From NCBI RefSeq assembly GCF_020905375.1, contig NZ_JAJJBU010000009.1, positions 82,229-146,228 on the forward strand: a stretch of 64,000 bases of DNA. The letters run 5' to 3'. The translations under genes and the position numbers were made by a program. The notes beneath the pieces were generated by a model, which was not told the DNA's origin, made no database searches, and saw nothing but the letters and a program-made list of their open reading frames with translations. Positions 51,835-60,804 of this stretch are shown here, piece after piece. Position 1 is the stretch's first letter, and each line of letters opens with the position of its first letter. Origin of the DNA: Arthrobacter cryoconiti. Lineage in GTDB: Bacteria > Actinomycetota > Actinomycetes > Actinomycetales > Micrococcaceae.

Positions 51835-52932
51835 ATGAACTTTGCCACAGCCCGGTTTGCCCCTGTCCGCGAGCTCTTTGACTCAATGCTCGATGCCGAT
51901 CCCTCCTACAGTGCTCAGCTGGCCGTTTATGTGGATGGAGTCAAAACGGTAGACCTGATCGCCGGGCCAGACTGTGCAGCGGATTCGATGACAGGGATAT
52001 TCTCGGCCTCAAAGGGTGTGGCCGCTTTGGCGTTCAGCCTGCTGGTCCAGGACGGTCTCATCGACGTGGATGCAACCGTGGCCACGTACTGGCCAGAGTT
52101 TGCCCAGCACGGTAAGGGCTCTCTCACTGTCCGTCAGCTACTCTCGCATCAGAGCGGATTGGTGGGCGTGCAGGGTGGCTTCGCTATGGAAGATTACAAC
52201 GATCCGGCCGCCGTGGCGCAGCGTCTGGCGAACATGGTGCCACTGTGGCGGCCCGGCTCTGGAACCTTTGGATACCACGCGTTGACTATGGGCGTCTTCT
52301 TAGAAGAGTTGTGCCGCCGGGTGAGCGGCGTTCGCCTGCAGGATCTATACAATGACCGCATCCGGGTTCCTTACAACGCAGACGTGTACCTTGGTTTGCC
52401 CGCATCGGAGGAGCCGCGTTTTCGAGCTGTGCGTTACGTCCAGGAAGAGGCCGGGTTTCTGGACCCGCATTCGGTAGCTGGAGTCTCAGCAAATGTGCAA
52501 GCCGGAAATCTCCTAGAGCTGCCCAACATTCGCAGCGTTCGGGCTGCGGGTAGCTGCAGCGGCGCTGGCGTCGGATCCGCCCATGGCCTGGCTCGCGTCT
52601 ACGCCGGTGCCATCTCTGAAGTGGATGGGCTGCCGGCCTATTTGTCTCCGGCAACCATTGCGATCATGGGTCAGGAACAAGTCTGGGGACTGGACCGGGT
52701 ATTTTGCGATACCGGTGCCTTTGCCTTGACCTTTATGAAGCCACACCCGCGGATGGATTTTGGCAGCGCCGAGGCATTCGGGCACGATGGCGCTAATGGT
52801 TCTCTGGGATTCGCTGATCCACTGTACGGGATCGGTTTTGGCTATATTCCGGCGTGGAACGAGGACAGCGGGACGGCGGGACGTGGAATGCAGCTCAGCG
52901 CGGCCGTCCGCCGGGCAATTTTAGCTGGTTGA
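51835..52932 (+). CDS. Serine hydrolase of the class C beta-lactamase fold (EstB-like)
   Basis: A 365-residue penicillin-binding-protein-like esterase without a signal peptide. The nucleophile S-x-x-K is SASK in GIFSASKGVAALAFSL, near residue 62. The second motif is a tyrosine in GTFGYHALTMG (Y-x-N replaced, as in EstB esterases), and the third site is FGHDGANGSLGFADP near 315. Cytoplasmic location and the altered Y-x-N motif point to an esterase rather than antibiotic resistance. It is divergent from the alpha-mannosidase. Confidence 0.9.
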   Translation: MNFATARFAPVRELFDSMLDADPSYSAQLAVYVDGVKTVDLIAGPDCAADSMTGIFSASKGVAALAFSLLVQDGLIDVDATVATYWPEFAQHGKGSLTVRQLLSHQSGLVGVQGGFAMEDYNDPAAVAQRLANMVPLWRPGSGTFGYHALTMGVFLEELCRRVSGVRLQDLYNDRIRVPYNADVYLGLPASEEPRFRAVRYVQEEAGFLDPHSVAGVSANVQAGNLLELPNIRSVRAAGSCSGAGVGSAHGLARVYAGAISEVDGLPAYLSPATIAIMGQEQVWGLDRVFCDTGAFALTFMKPHPRMDFGSAEAFGHDGANGSLGFADPLYGIGFGYIPAWNEDSGTAGRGMQLSAAVRRAILAG

Positions 52933-52955
52933 AGATAATGGACTGAACTCATTGT

Positions 52956-52998
52956 GCAGCTGATGCGGGTGCGAGGGCTTGCCACCCGCATCAGCTGC
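52956..52998. terminator. Long hairpin between convergent genes
   Basis: A perfect 16-bp inverted repeat (arms 52956-52971 and 52983-52998, 11-base loop) lies between the convergent serine hydrolase and osmolyte-binding protein genes. It lacks a T-run on either side, so it may be a bidirectional factor-assisted terminator or an mRNA-stabilising 3' hairpin. Confidence 0.7.
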
Positions 52999-53018
52999 CC
53001 AATGAATGAGTACTGTTC

Positions 53019-53960
53019 TTACTTGGTGATGCCCTTTTCCTTCAGCCACTCGGCAGCGGCGGCCTTCGGATCCATCTTTTGGCTTCCGCTGACCTTGGTG
53101 TTCAAGCTGATGAGGTCATCGGTGGTCAGAAGCGACGAGACGTTATTTAGAGCCTTCTTAGCAGCATCGTTGACGGTAGCCGTCTTGACGAGAGGCACCA
53201 CCTGCTGCGCCAACCAGTTATTTTTCGGGTCGGTGAGCGCCACCAACTTGTTTTCCGGGATGGCCGGAGAGGTGGTGAAAATATCGGCAACCTGGACGTC
53301 GTTATTGAGCAACGCCTTGACCGTCAAGGGCCCTCCACCATCGCTGATGGGCGTGAACTTCGCCGGTACGCAGTTGTATTTTGCGGCCAGTCCGGGCAGA
53401 CCGTAGGAGCGTGTAGCGAACTCCGGCGGCGCTCCGATGGTGAGCTCACCGCACACCTTGGCTAGGTCATCGAGTGACTTCAGGTTATATTTGGCCGCGG
53501 TTTCGGCCGTCACAACCATCGCGTCCTTGTCTTCCGCCTTGGCAGCATCCAAGACGGAGAGCCCCGTCGGCATAACCGCGGGCAGACCCTTGACCACGTC
53601 TTCGGGAGTGGTGGCCGTAGTCTTAGGATCCAGGTAACCCAGAAGGTTTCCGGTGTAGTCAGGGACCAAATCGATAGATCCGTCCTCAACCGCCTTGACG
53701 TAAACTTCGCGGGCTCCGATGTTCAACTTTGTGGTGGCAGTGACCCCTGCGGCGTTCAATGCCCCGGCATAGATCTCCGCGATCGTGGCGCTTTCCGGGA
53801 AGTTTGCCGAGCCTACAACAACTGCGCCGGCATCTGCGGACCCTGAACTGGAGGAAGTGCTCAAGGGGCTACTGCCACAGGCCGTTGCTGCCAGTAGTAC
53901 GGATAGTCCTGCGGCTGCACTCAAGGCGCCCCGGCGTGAAAGTCGTGGGTTGTTTGTCAT
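53019..53960 (-). CDS. Osmolyte ABC transporter substrate-binding protein (OpuBC/OpuCC/OsmF type)
   Basis: A 313-residue exported binding lipoprotein. The signal has RRGALSAAAGLSVLLAATAC, with the lipobox cysteine near residue 28 (LAATAC-G). The mature part starts VVVGSANFPESATIAEIYAG, the OpuAC fold seen in glycine betaine/choline/carnitine receptors, and continues YVKAVEDGSIDLVPDYTGNL. It is the last gene of a four-gene operon, overlapping the permease by 4 bp. It captures quaternary ammonium compatible solutes outside the cell. Confidence 0.93.
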   Translation of the reverse strand: MTNNPRLSRRGALSAAAGLSVLLAATACGSSPLSTSSSSGSADAGAVVVGSANFPESATIAEIYAGALNAAGVTATTKLNIGAREVYVKAVEDGSIDLVPDYTGNLLGYLDPKTTATTPEDVVKGLPAVMPTGLSVLDAAKAEDKDAMVVTAETAAKYNLKSLDDLAKVCGELTIGAPPEFATRSYGLPGLAAKYNCVPAKFTPISDGGGPLTVKALLNNDVQVADIFTTSPAIPENKLVALTDPKNNWLAQQVVPLVKTATVNDAAKKALNNVSSLLTTDDLISLNTKVSGSQKMDPKAAAAEWLKEKGITK

Positions 53961-54748
53961 GGTGTTCCTCCTGTGGTGCGGGCGGGTAATAAATCGCTGG
54001 TGTCAGCGAGCGAAGCATTCATTTTTTTAGTTTCGTCCGGGACGTACCGAACTTCTTGCAATCCTGGTGAGACGACAACTCGTTGAAGTAATGCCAGCAG
54101 TGCATCGATTGTAATAGCGAGAACGGCAATCACCACTGCCCCGCCCAAAACTTGACCGTAATCTTGAACGGCAAGTCCGTCAATAATGAACCGGCCTAGT
54201 CCACCGAGGCTGATGAAGGCAACGACGGCTACGGTGGCGAGAACCTGCAACACAGCGGACCGGAATCCACCGAGCATGACCGTGAGGGCATTAGGTACCT
54301 CCACCCGAAACAGAACCTGCCATTCCGTCATGCCCATGCTCCGTGCTGAATCAACAATGCCGGGTTCGACGGCGGCGATTCCGGCGAACGTGCCCGTCAC
54401 GATCGGTGGGACGGCTAGCAGGACAAGTGCCCACACAGCAGGCATGAGTGAAAGTGTGGACGTTGCCATGAGTGCGAATAGTGTCATCACACCCAGCGTG
54501 GGAAGTGCACGTAGTAAACCTGAGAGAGAGACGACCACGACGCGCCCGCGGCCGGTGTGGCCGACGAACAGCCCGATAGGAACGGCAATGACCAGGGAAA
54601 TTAGCAGTACTAGGCCGGTGTAACCCAGATGCTCAAGGACTCGCTGCGGGATGCCCATGGCTCCGTGCCAATTTGTGGGATCGATCAGCCATTGCAGCCC
54701 TTGACTGAAGGGGTCTGTGGCTGTGTAAGAGGTAGCGGGGCGGATCAT
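53957..54748 (-). CDS. Osmolyte ABC transporter permease
   Basis: A 263-residue inner-membrane permease of the OpuB/OpuC type with about six helices. It has GLVLLISLVIAVPIGLFVGH, RALPTLGVMTLFAL, and the ATPase contact (EAA-like) loop EPGIVDSARSMGMTEWQVLF near 130. It pairs with the second permease and the CBS-containing ATPase to import glycine betaine or related solutes. Its start overlaps the end of the other permease by 4 bp. Confidence 0.93.
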   Translation of the reverse strand: MIRPATSYTATDPFSQGLQWLIDPTNWHGAMGIPQRVLEHLGYTGLVLLISLVIAVPIGLFVGHTGRGRVVVVSLSGLLRALPTLGVMTLFALMATSTLSLMPAVWALVLLAVPPIVTGTFAGIAAVEPGIVDSARSMGMTEWQVLFRVEVPNALTVMLGGFRSAVLQVLATVAVVAFISLGGLGRFIIDGLAVQDYGQVLGGAVVIAVLAITIDALLALLQRVVVSPGLQEVRYVPDETKKMNASLADTSDLLPARTTGGTP

Positions 54749-55440
54749 GCGCTAACCCCCTTAGCCGCTGATTCGGGCAGCGGGATGGCATCGTTAGCCT
54801 GGATTTTTGCTGTGTGCAGCCACGGAGTGAGTACCCGCTGGAGAAGCACTAAAACGACGTCCATCAACACTGCGAGAACTAGTGTGCCGAGGATACCGAC
54901 CATGATTTCGGTCAGAAAATTACGCTGGAGTCCGTCCGTGAAGAAGAAACCGAAACTGGGGATCCCCAGCAAAGCGCCCACCGTGACAAGAGAAATATTA
55001 CTCACTGAGATCACACGCAGCCCGGCAAAGAGCACAGGAACGGAGAGTGGAAGATCTACTGACAAGAACCGTTGCAGTGGCTTGAAGCCCATAGCTGTGG
55101 CAGCTTGACGAATGCCCTCATCCACCGAGTTCAAGGCATCCAGAGTGGAGCGCACCAAAAGAGCCACAGCGTAAATGGTCAGCGCCACAATAATGTTGGC
55201 GAAGTCTAGAATCTTGGTACCCAAAACGACCGGCAGGATCACGAACAGCGCCAACGAAGGAACTGTGTAAAGCACTGATCCTAGGGACAGTATGAAGGCT
55301 GCCAGTCCCTTATTGAGGCGGGCTAGTTGCGCTAACGGGATGGCGATGGCCACGCTCAGTACCAGTGGCACTACTGCCTGCACCAAGTGGTAGCCACCCA
55401 AGGAGAAAATCTGCCCCATGTTGGCCAGTGCCCATTCCAT
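54745..55440 (-). CDS. Osmolyte ABC transporter permease
   Basis: A 231-residue permease partner of the gene at 53957. It starts MEWALANMGQIFSLGGYHLV, with GSVLYTVPSLALFVILPVVL and the EAA-like loop SVDEGIRQAATAMGFKPLQR near 120. Five to six helices are expected. The two permeases are related halves of one OpuB/OpuC-type channel. The start codon shares one base with the stop of the ATPase gene. Confidence 0.93.
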   Translation of the reverse strand: MEWALANMGQIFSLGGYHLVQAVVPLVLSVAIAIPLAQLARLNKGLAAFILSLGSVLYTVPSLALFVILPVVLGTKILDFANIIVALTIYAVALLVRSTLDALNSVDEGIRQAATAMGFKPLQRFLSVDLPLSVPVLFAGLRVISVSNISLVTVGALLGIPSFGFFFTDGLQRNFLTEIMVGILGTLVLAVLMDVVLVLLQRVLTPWLHTAKIQANDAIPLPESAAKGVSA

Positions 55441-56654
55441 CAGTGCCCACCTTCTGGCGTGGCTGCGCGTGGGAGCCGGGATCCGTGGGCCCGGGCAGTG
55501 CGAGCCGCCTCAATCGCGGCCAGAACTTCCTCGCCTTTGACGACGCCGGTGAGCTGGCCGGCGTCGTCCACGGCAACGCCTAGGCCAGACGGTGAGGACA
55601 GGGCTGCGTCGAGGGCATTGCGGAGGGGGTCCCCCGTGTGGAAGAGGGAGCCGCCGGGGACTAACAAGGCAGAAGCGAGCGGCGTTGCCGAACCGCCTGC
55701 AGGAGCGAGCCAACCTAGCGGACGATTACCGTCGTCGAGCATCAGCGTCCAAGTAGATGCGGAGGCAGAATTGGTGCCGTCCCATACCTGCGATGGCACT
55801 TGATGGATCGGGACAGAGGTTCCCGGGCTAAAGGAAAGATGACGGAAACCGCGGTCACGTCCGACGAAAGCAGCCACGAAATCATCCACGGGTGCACGCA
55901 GTATCTCCTCTGGCGCCGCATACTGGGCAACGCGCCCTCCGGTGGCGAAGACAGCAACTTTGTCGCCAAGGAGAGTGGCCTCGTCGATGTCGTGCGTGAC
56001 AAACACAATTGTCTTTGCGAGATCGCGCTGGAGCCGAATCAGTTCTTGCTGAAGCTCGGCACGGACTACCGGGTCCACGGCAGAAAACGGCTCGTCCATG
56101 AGTAGCACCGGGGGATCCGCCGCCAGTGCGCGGGCCACGCCTACGCGTTGCTGCTGACCTCCGGAAAGTTGGTTGGGGTAGCGTCGGCCCATTGCGGCGG
56201 AAAGCCCCACCGTGTCCAAGAGCTCGTTGGCTCGAGCCCGGGCGGTAGCGCGCGGCACGCGATTGAGCCTCAGCACTGTTGTGACGTTATCTATGACAGT
56301 GCGGTGCGGGAGCAACCCGGCCGACTGCATGACGTACCCCATGGAACGGCGTAATGCTGGAGCCGGAATGGTTCCTACGTCACGCCCGCCCACTGTAATA
56401 GTGCCGCTGGTGGGCTCGACCATGCGGTTGATCATGCGCAGCGACGTGGTCTTGCCACAACCCGATGGGCCTACAAAGACAGTAATTTTGCCGGCGTCAA
56501 TACCCAGGTTGAGATTTTCGACGGCGGCTGGACCGCCCTGATAATTCTTGGCAACGTTGCGAAAGTCGATCATCGTGGCCCCGGGGGTGGTGGCGGCCAG
56601 AGTGGCGGCTGTGCTGCTGGCGTCCATACTCGCTGTTGCGTCTGGCCCTGCCAT
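55440..56654 (-). CDS. Osmolyte ABC transporter ATPase with CBS domains
   Basis: A 404-residue ABC ATPase. Walker A is GPSGCGKTTSLRMINR near 63, the signature is LSGGQQQRVGVARALA, and Walker B is LLMDEPFSAVDP. After about residue 270 come a linker and a CBS-type regulatory region (DPLRNALDAALS, then GLGVAVDDAGQLTGVVKGEE), as in OpuCA and ProV-like proteins that sense ionic strength. It is the first gene of the osmolyte operon and energises uptake. The N-terminal ~25 Ala/Thr-rich residues before IDFRNVAKNYQGG could mean that the true start is a little downstream. Confidence 0.93.
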   Translation of the reverse strand: MAGPDATASMDASSTAATLAATTPGATMIDFRNVAKNYQGGPAAVENLNLGIDAGKITVFVGPSGCGKTTSLRMINRMVEPTSGTITVGGRDVGTIPAPALRRSMGYVMQSAGLLPHRTVIDNVTTVLRLNRVPRATARARANELLDTVGLSAAMGRRYPNQLSGGQQQRVGVARALAADPPVLLMDEPFSAVDPVVRAELQQELIRLQRDLAKTIVFVTHDIDEATLLGDKVAVFATGGRVAQYAAPEEILRAPVDDFVAAFVGRDRGFRHLSFSPGTSVPIHQVPSQVWDGTNSASASTWTLMLDDGNRPLGWLAPAGGSATPLASALLVPGGSLFHTGDPLRNALDAALSSPSGLGVAVDDAGQLTGVVKGEEVLAAIEAARTARAHGSRLPRAATPEGGH

Positions 56655-56873
56655 GTGCGGTCCTCACTGTTGGTGATGCTTACCTTCGGTGACTAAATAA
56701 CTTGGCTTCTGTTGATCTTAGTCAAGGTAAATTTTCAGAGTAAAGCGACTCGACGGATGCCGAGGCGGAAATTCGCGGTATTCCCTAAAGTGTTCAGCTG
56801 ACTGCGAACGCCTCGGGATGATTCGTACCGGGACCCGTATCCGGATTGGATGCCTGAGGATTAGGCTGATTTC

Positions 56874-57878
56874 ATGGATACACCTGAGAAGTCAATGAGC
56901 GCCAAAGGATCCTACGTAACAGCAGCTGAGTACACGCGGGACACGAACTATATCCAAACGCGCATTACGTTAGATGGCGCGGATGGCTACCCTGTGGAAG
57001 CTGGACGCTACCGGCTGGTGGTGGCGCGGGCGTGTCCCTGGGCGCACCGCTCCACGATCGTGCGGCGACTGTTGGGGCTAGAGGACGCCATCTCGATCGG
57101 TGTATGCGGACCAACCCATGACGCGCGGAGCTGGACCTTTGACTTGGACGACGGAGGTGTGGATCCCGTCTTGGGGATCCCGAGGCTGCAAGATGCATAT
57201 TTTGTCCGGACACCGAATTATGCCCGTGGCATCACCGTGCCAGCCATAGTAGATGTGCCGAGTGGGGCGGTAGTGACAAACGATTTCCCCCAAATCACAC
57301 TTGACTTTTCCACGCAATGGAAACAATTTCACCGTTCTGGCGCACCGGATTTGTACCCGGAGGCTCTACGGGAGGAAATGGAACGCGTAAACAAGAGGGT
57401 GTTTACGGAGGTCAATAACGGCGTCTACCGCTGTGGATTCGCGGGGAGTCAGGAAGCCTACGAGGTGGCCTATGACCGCCTTTTTACAGCACTGGACTGG
57501 CTTGAAGAACGCTTGCGAGGACAGCGGTACCTGATGGGGGACTCAATCACCGAAGCAGATGTTCGGCTTTTCACCACTCTGGTGCGCTTCGACGCTGTTT
57601 ATCACGGCCACTTTAAATGCAACCGTAACAAGCTCACGGAAATGCCAGTCCTCTGGGCGTACGCCCGCGATCTGTTTCAGACTCCCGGCTTTGGCGACAC
57701 CGTCAATTTCGAAGAAATCAAGGCGCACTATTACATCGTCCACGAAGATCTAAACCCCACGCAGATTGTCCCAAAAGGCCCGGACGCTGCCGGGTGGCAG
57801 TCTGCGCATGGACGCGAAGCACTCGGTGGTAGCCCGTTCGGAAAGGGAAGCGCACCCACGCGTGCCGTGGACGCATAA
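56874..57878 (+). CDS. Glutathionyl-hydroquinone reductase-like (Omega GST, YqjG/ECM4) protein
   Basis: A 334-residue glutathione-transferase-fold protein. The thioredoxin-like part has the catalytic cysteine in ARACPWAHRSTIVRRLLG near residue 50. The C-terminal helical domain has ERLRGQRYLMGDSITEADVR and LVRFDAVYHGHFKCN, hallmarks of YqjG/ECM4. In actinobacteria, which lack glutathione, homologues probably act with mycothiol on quinones or disulfides. It is divergent from the osmolyte operon. A MarR gene follows 95 bp downstream. Confidence 0.9.
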   Translation: MDTPEKSMSAKGSYVTAAEYTRDTNYIQTRITLDGADGYPVEAGRYRLVVARACPWAHRSTIVRRLLGLEDAISIGVCGPTHDARSWTFDLDDGGVDPVLGIPRLQDAYFVRTPNYARGITVPAIVDVPSGAVVTNDFPQITLDFSTQWKQFHRSGAPDLYPEALREEMERVNKRVFTEVNNGVYRCGFAGSQEAYEVAYDRLFTALDWLEERLRGQRYLMGDSITEADVRLFTTLVRFDAVYHGHFKCNRNKLTEMPVLWAYARDLFQTPGFGDTVNFEEIKAHYYIVHEDLNPTQIVPKGPDAAGWQSAHGREALGGSPFGKGSAPTRAVDA

Positions 57879-57973
57879 GGCGATTAGCTGGGTCTTAGGC
57901 TCCGGCGATTCTTAGGCGTTGTCCGGCTTTAGAGCACGGCTGATATCCGGCTGGAAAGTGGAACCGTGAAAAG

Positions 57974-58474
57974 ATGTTGCCCATGAATGAATCGCAGCCG
58001 CGCTGGCTCAACGCGAAGGAGCGCGCCGCGTGGCTGGCGCTGCTGTCCACGACTACTTTGCTTCCCGGCGCTGTGGAAACGTCGCTGCAAAAAATCGGGC
58101 AGCTGTCCCTGTTTGACTACAACGTTTTGGCGATGCTTTCAGAGACGCCCAGCCGCACGCTGCCGATGAGTGAACTGGCAGCGAGAACCAGTGCCTCCCT
58201 GTCCCGGCTCTCCCACGTGGCCAAGAAGCTTCAGCTGCGCGGGTTGGTTGAGCGTTCCACGCACGCTGACGATGCTCGCGTCACCGCAGCAACCATCACG
58301 GACGCTGGACTGTCACTCATTAACGAACTGGCACCGCTGCACGTGGAAACTGTTCGAGAGTTAATTTTTGACCGTTTGGATGCGCAGGATGTTGCGGATC
58401 TTGCCCGCATCAGCCGCAAAATTGTCCATGGTCTGGATAATTCACACTGGATTCTGCGTACTCCTGCGCCCTGA
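57974..58474 (+). CDS. MarR-family transcriptional regulator
   Basis: A 166-residue winged-helix regulator (163 from the second ATG at 57983). The fold runs from LSLFDYNVLAMLSETPSRTL through the recognition helix TSASLSRLSHVAKKLQLRGL and the wing DDARVTAATITDAGLSLI. It may regulate the upstream reductase-like gene or act elsewhere; no palindromic operator was identified near it. Confidence 0.92.
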   Translation: MLPMNESQPRWLNAKERAAWLALLSTTTLLPGAVETSLQKIGQLSLFDYNVLAMLSETPSRTLPMSELAARTSASLSRLSHVAKKLQLRGLVERSTHADDARVTAATITDAGLSLINELAPLHVETVRELIFDRLDAQDVADLARISRKIVHGLDNSHWILRTPAP

Positions 58475-58554
58475 GGTTTTTGTGATCGCCTAGAAAGGCA
58501 GCCTTCCCCAATACGTCACAGATGTGTACCCTATTGCCAAAAATATGTACTAGG

Positions 58555-58573
58555 GTAGGTAAGGCTTGCTTAA
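58555..58573. promoter_or_regulatory. DtxR/IdeR-type iron box upstream of the siderophore operon
   Basis: The 19 bases at 58555-58573 (core AGGTAAGGCTTGCTTAA) match the DtxR/IdeR consensus TTAGGTTAGSCTAACCTAA at about 14 positions, including both outer half-sites. They lie 40 bp upstream of the siderophore-binding lipoprotein start. Iron-loaded IdeR/DmdR would repress the five-gene operon here. The match is by eye. Confidence 0.7.
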
Positions 58574-58612
58574 CTTGAGCAGGAATATCTGGGGTAGTGG
58601 AAAAGGAACAGC

Positions 58613-59671
58613 ATGGAATTTACGCGTCGGCAGGGATTGAAGTTCTCACTTTTGGCAACGGTGGCGGCAGCAGGTATCTCCCTAGCGGGGTGCTCCACGG
58701 GAGCCGTCGACGCATCCGGGAAGGGAACAGAAAAAGCGCAGTCTAGTGACACCTTCCCCGTCACTATCAAGCACAAGTTTGGTGAAACGATCATCAAGTC
58801 TGTTCCGCAACGAGTGGCCACCATTTCCTGGGTCAATGATGACGTCGCCATTGCCCTCGGCGTGATCCCCGTTGGGATGCCCAAGAACGACTGGGGCGGA
58901 AATGCCAAGGGTTCCACGCCTTGGAAGGACCTGGCGCTGGAGAAGGCTGGCGCCGGAATTGGCACGGCAAAGGCTCCCGCACAATATTCGGAAACGGACG
59001 GGGTGAACTTCACCGAGATCGCGAAAACCAGCCCAGACGTCATCCTTGCCGCGTACTCGGGGCTGACGCAGGAAGACTACGACAAACTGAGCAAGATCGC
59101 CCCCGTCGTCGCCTTCCCGGAGACGCCGTATGGCACGGCGTGGCAGGATTCAACCACCCTGATTGGGGCGGCTCTTGGCAAGTCACAGGCCGCCAAAGAT
59201 TTAATTGCCGAGACCGAAAAGAGCATCGCCGTGCAAGCCGCGAAGTATCCCGCCATCAACGGCAAGACGTTCATTTACGGCAACTTGGAACCCAGCAAGA
59301 GTGACGGCGTGAACGTCTACCTCGCAGCGGATAATCGCCCCAAGTTCCTCACGAGCATCGGAATGGTGTTGGCGCCCGTAGTGGTCGCCGCGCAGAAGGG
59401 CCAGAGCGCCTTCTTTATCCCGTGGTCCGCCGAGAAAGCGAATGAGCTGACCTCCGACGTATTCGTAAGTTGGGTTCCTGACGCAAAGACCAAGGACGCC
59501 ATCATCAAGGACCCGCTGCTGGGCCAGATTCCAGCCGTCAAGAAGGGTGCGTTCGTGGCAGATTCGGACAACACTCTCACTTTGGCCATCTCCGCGTCCT
59601 CGCCGCTGAGCCTGCCGTGGGCCCTGGATGCTTTCTTGCCCCAGCTCGGTGACGCAGCAGCCAAGGCTTAG
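58613..59671 (+). CDS. Iron-siderophore ABC transporter substrate-binding lipoprotein
   Basis: A 352-residue exported lipoprotein. The signal TRRQGLKFSLLATVAAAG has a twin-arginine pair and ends at the lipobox LAGC, with Cys27 as anchor. The mature part has TIKHKFGETIIKSVPQRVAT, GGNAKGSTPWKDLA and ILAAYSGLTQEDYDKLSKIA, the FecB/FepB-like class III binding protein fold. It captures ferric siderophores and feeds the permeases encoded 5 bp further on. An iron box precedes the gene. Confidence 0.95.
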   Translation: MEFTRRQGLKFSLLATVAAAGISLAGCSTGAVDASGKGTEKAQSSDTFPVTIKHKFGETIIKSVPQRVATISWVNDDVAIALGVIPVGMPKNDWGGNAKGSTPWKDLALEKAGAGIGTAKAPAQYSETDGVNFTEIAKTSPDVILAAYSGLTQEDYDKLSKIAPVVAFPETPYGTAWQDSTTLIGAALGKSQAAKDLIAETEKSIAVQAAKYPAINGKTFIYGNLEPSKSDGVNVYLAADNRPKFLTSIGMVLAPVVVAAQKGQSAFFIPWSAEKANELTSDVFVSWVPDAKTKDAIIKDPLLGQIPAVKKGAFVADSDNTLTLAISASSPLSLPWALDAFLPQLGDAAAKA

Positions 59672-59676
59672 AGTCG

Positions 59677-60804
59677 ATGGCTGTAGGGCAACAAACAGGT
59701 ACTTACGTCGCGTCAAGTTCGACGGCGGCCACTGTCAGCGAGCCTGCCAGCGCGGGCGTTGCTGCTGCTAGGGGAGCGAACGCAGTCTCTGTTTCGCCAA
59801 CACCCGTGGCGGTGAGCGGAAAGATTCTCTGGCTTGTTGTGCTGGCAGCCGTGCTGATCGTTGTGGTCCTTGGCTCCTTGGCCGTAGGCGCAAGAAATAT
59901 TCCCTTGTCCACAGTCCTGGATGCGGTCTTCCATCCAGATCAAGCCAACGGGGATCACGCGGTGGTTGCTTCCCGGCTCGTGCGGACAGTGGCCGGACTT
60001 GTGGTGGGTGCCTCTTTGGGTCTGGCCGGGACATCAATGCAGGGAGTGGCACGCAATCCCCTTGCCGACCCAGGGATTTTGGGCATCAATGCCGGTGCCT
60101 CACTAGCGGTCGTCGCGGGAATCTTTTTCCTAGGAGTCACCACAGTTTCCTCCTACCTCTGGTTTGCTTTTGCTGGCAGCGCAGTGGCCGCCGTTGTGGT
60201 CTACTCCGTGGCTAGCCTGGGTCGCAGCGGGGCAACCCCTGTCAAACTCGCGCTCGCAGGGGCTGCCATTGCTGCGGGGATGGGATCCCTCATGAGCGCC
60301 ATGCTGGTATCCAGTGCCGACTCATTGGAGCTGTTTCGCATCTGGCAGGTGGGCGCGCTGGCGGGAAAATCATGGGAGTCCATTGTTGCCGTCCTTCCGT
60401 TTGTCGCCGTGGGTGCGGGAATTCTGTTGTGCACCGGCAGGCTTCTGAACACGCTGGCTTTGGGCGATGACACGGCTCGTAGCCTTGGTCAACGACCTGG
60501 AACGGGCCGCATCGTCTCCGCTGCGGGAATCGTGTTGCTCTGCGGTTCCGCCACGGCTTTGGCTGGCCCCATTGGGTTCATCGGACTTATTGTCCCGCAT
60601 CTGCTGCGCGCGCTTGTGGGACCGGATTACCGCTGGCTTTTGCCGCTTTCCATGCTGGTGGCACCAGCCGTTTTGATCGCAGCGGACATTGTTGGCCGGG
60701 TGGTATTGCTGCCCAGTGAGGTACCAGCTGGCATTCTGGCGGCAATGATCGGCGCTCCGGTGTTCATCGCCGTGGTGCGTCGCGGCAGGCGGGCTGAACT
60801 GTGA
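59677..60804 (+). CDS. Iron-siderophore ABC transporter permease (FecCD family)
   Basis: A 375-residue permease of the BtuC/FecCD family with about ten helices after a ~45-residue Ser/Ala-rich cytoplasmic lead. Motifs are RLVRTVAGLVVGASLGLAGT, VARNPLADPGILGINAGASL and GPIGFIGLIVPHLLRALVGP. It forms half of the transmembrane channel. Its TGA overlaps the GTG start of the second permease by 4 bp. Confidence 0.95.
   Translation: MAVGQQTGTYVASSSTAATVSEPASAGVAAARGANAVSVSPTPVAVSGKILWLVVLAAVLIVVVLGSLAVGARNIPLSTVLDAVFHPDQANGDHAVVASRLVRTVAGLVVGASLGLAGTSMQGVARNPLADPGILGINAGASLAVVAGIFFLGVTTVSSYLWFAFAGSAVAAVVVYSVASLGRSGATPVKLALAGAAIAAGMGSLMSAMLVSSADSLELFRIWQVGALAGKSWESIVAVLPFVAVGAGILLCTGRLLNTLALGDDTARSLGQRPGTGRIVSAAGIVLLCGSATALAGPIGFIGLIVPHLLRALVGPDYRWLLPLSMLVAPAVLIAADIVGRVVLLPSEVPAGILAAMIGAPVFIAVVRRGRRAEL

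Noticed and set aside
51711..51848. N-terminal extension of the alpha-mannosidase
   Set aside because: It overlaps the divergent serine hydrolase start, and the ATG at 51710 has a GGAAGG site.
51835..52932. True class C beta-lactamase
   Set aside because: There is no signal peptide and the Y-x-N motif is altered, fitting an EstB-like esterase better.
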